From Chlorokybus atmophyticus (lineage: Eukaryota; Streptophyta; Chlorokybophyceae; Chlorokybales; Chlorokybaceae): a stretch of 64,000 nt of DNA. The position numbers and the translations under genes are program-made. Below are positions 63,760 to 64,000 of this stretch, piece by piece. Below the pieces are notes generated by a model. It saw only the letters and a program-made list of their open reading frames with translations. It was not told the DNA's origin and did no database searches. The stretch lies in the NCBI GenBank assembly GCA_009103225.1, contig RHPI01001428.1:436124-500123 (forward strand). Reading direction: 5' to 3'. Each line of letters starts with the position of its first letter. The stretch's first letter is position 1.

Positions 63760-64000
63760 ACTATACCCATACACAGGCGCAATACAGACGAGAGACTGCA
63801 CAACCCCATGACCATATGCATTCTCACACTGTGCATGCCAGTCAAATGCACGCTCGCAGTTCACAACAACACAGGGCTCCACCAAGAGCGGTGCAAAACC
63901 TAGAAAATGTCATCTGACAGAGCGCCACATGCCACCTGATCCCAGCTGGCAGCCAATGCAGGATCAGCTTCAGCACCCACATACAACTTGAGCTGCCAGC
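63760..64000. other. 3' flank of element-like gene
   Basis: 241 bases to the window edge with no recognisable coding or terminal-repeat signal. If the gene belongs to a transposon, its right end lies beyond the window. Confidence 0.4.

Overview
The window is nuclear DNA from an intron-rich eukaryote, most likely a green-lineage alga. Almost every gene is split by short GT-AG introns, some only about 70-80 bases long, and there are no operons or ribosome binding sites. Four gene products look plant-like: a GPDHc1-type glycerol-3-phosphate dehydrogenase, a full PIR121/CYFIP protein, an X8 (CBM43) wall-binding domain, and a multi-MATH coiled-coil protein. That lineage call is inference, and I do not name a species. 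I built exon models by hand from reading frame, family similarity and splice sites. Total length and codon phase close for every model except the 3' half of the last one, which is frame-disrupted.

Layout. 32-1304 (-): 5' part of an EBP1/PA2G4 gene running off the left edge. 1948-8357 (+): protein with four MATH domains and a coiled coil. 10902-14412 (+): secreted GH16 glucanase fused to an X8 domain, a membrane anchor and a tail. 16775-21395 (-): phosphoenolpyruvate carboxylase with an N-terminal ACT domain, which is the most unusual gene here. 21.4-26.3 kb: AT-rich stretch with no supported gene. 26266-31992 (-): CYFIP/PIR121 of the WAVE complex, 21 exons. 32987-35393 (+): unrecognised 276-aa protein with a (C)289 tract in an intron. 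36207-39406 (-): NAD-dependent glycerol-3-phosphate dehydrogenase. 41175-42917 (+): dimethylarginine dimethylaminohydrolase. 44498-50722 (-): full ABCB (MDR-type) transporter, 23 exons.

From about 52.1 kb to the right edge the DNA is mobile-element territory. A relict Ty3/gypsy 3' end on the minus strand (about 52.1-52.9 kb) is followed by a large multi-exon gene (53043 to 63759). That gene encodes a coiled coil, a FEN/XPG-like acidic nuclease core and a CXC cysteine domain. A young Ty3/gypsy chromovirus (56276-60153) sits inside one of its introns. The retroelement has 346-bp LTRs with three visible mismatches and a TGTGC target duplication, but it lacks gag. The host gene shows at least one clear frameshift, so it is probably a decayed element copy.

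The ordinary genes cover unrelated housekeeping jobs: growth control, actin nucleation, anaplerotic carbon fixation, glycerolipid precursor supply, methylarginine turnover, export and wall glucan metabolism. They are unlikely to form one pathway. Three pairs are divergent (EBP1/MATH, CYFIP/276-aa gene, GPDH/DDAH) and may share promoter regions.
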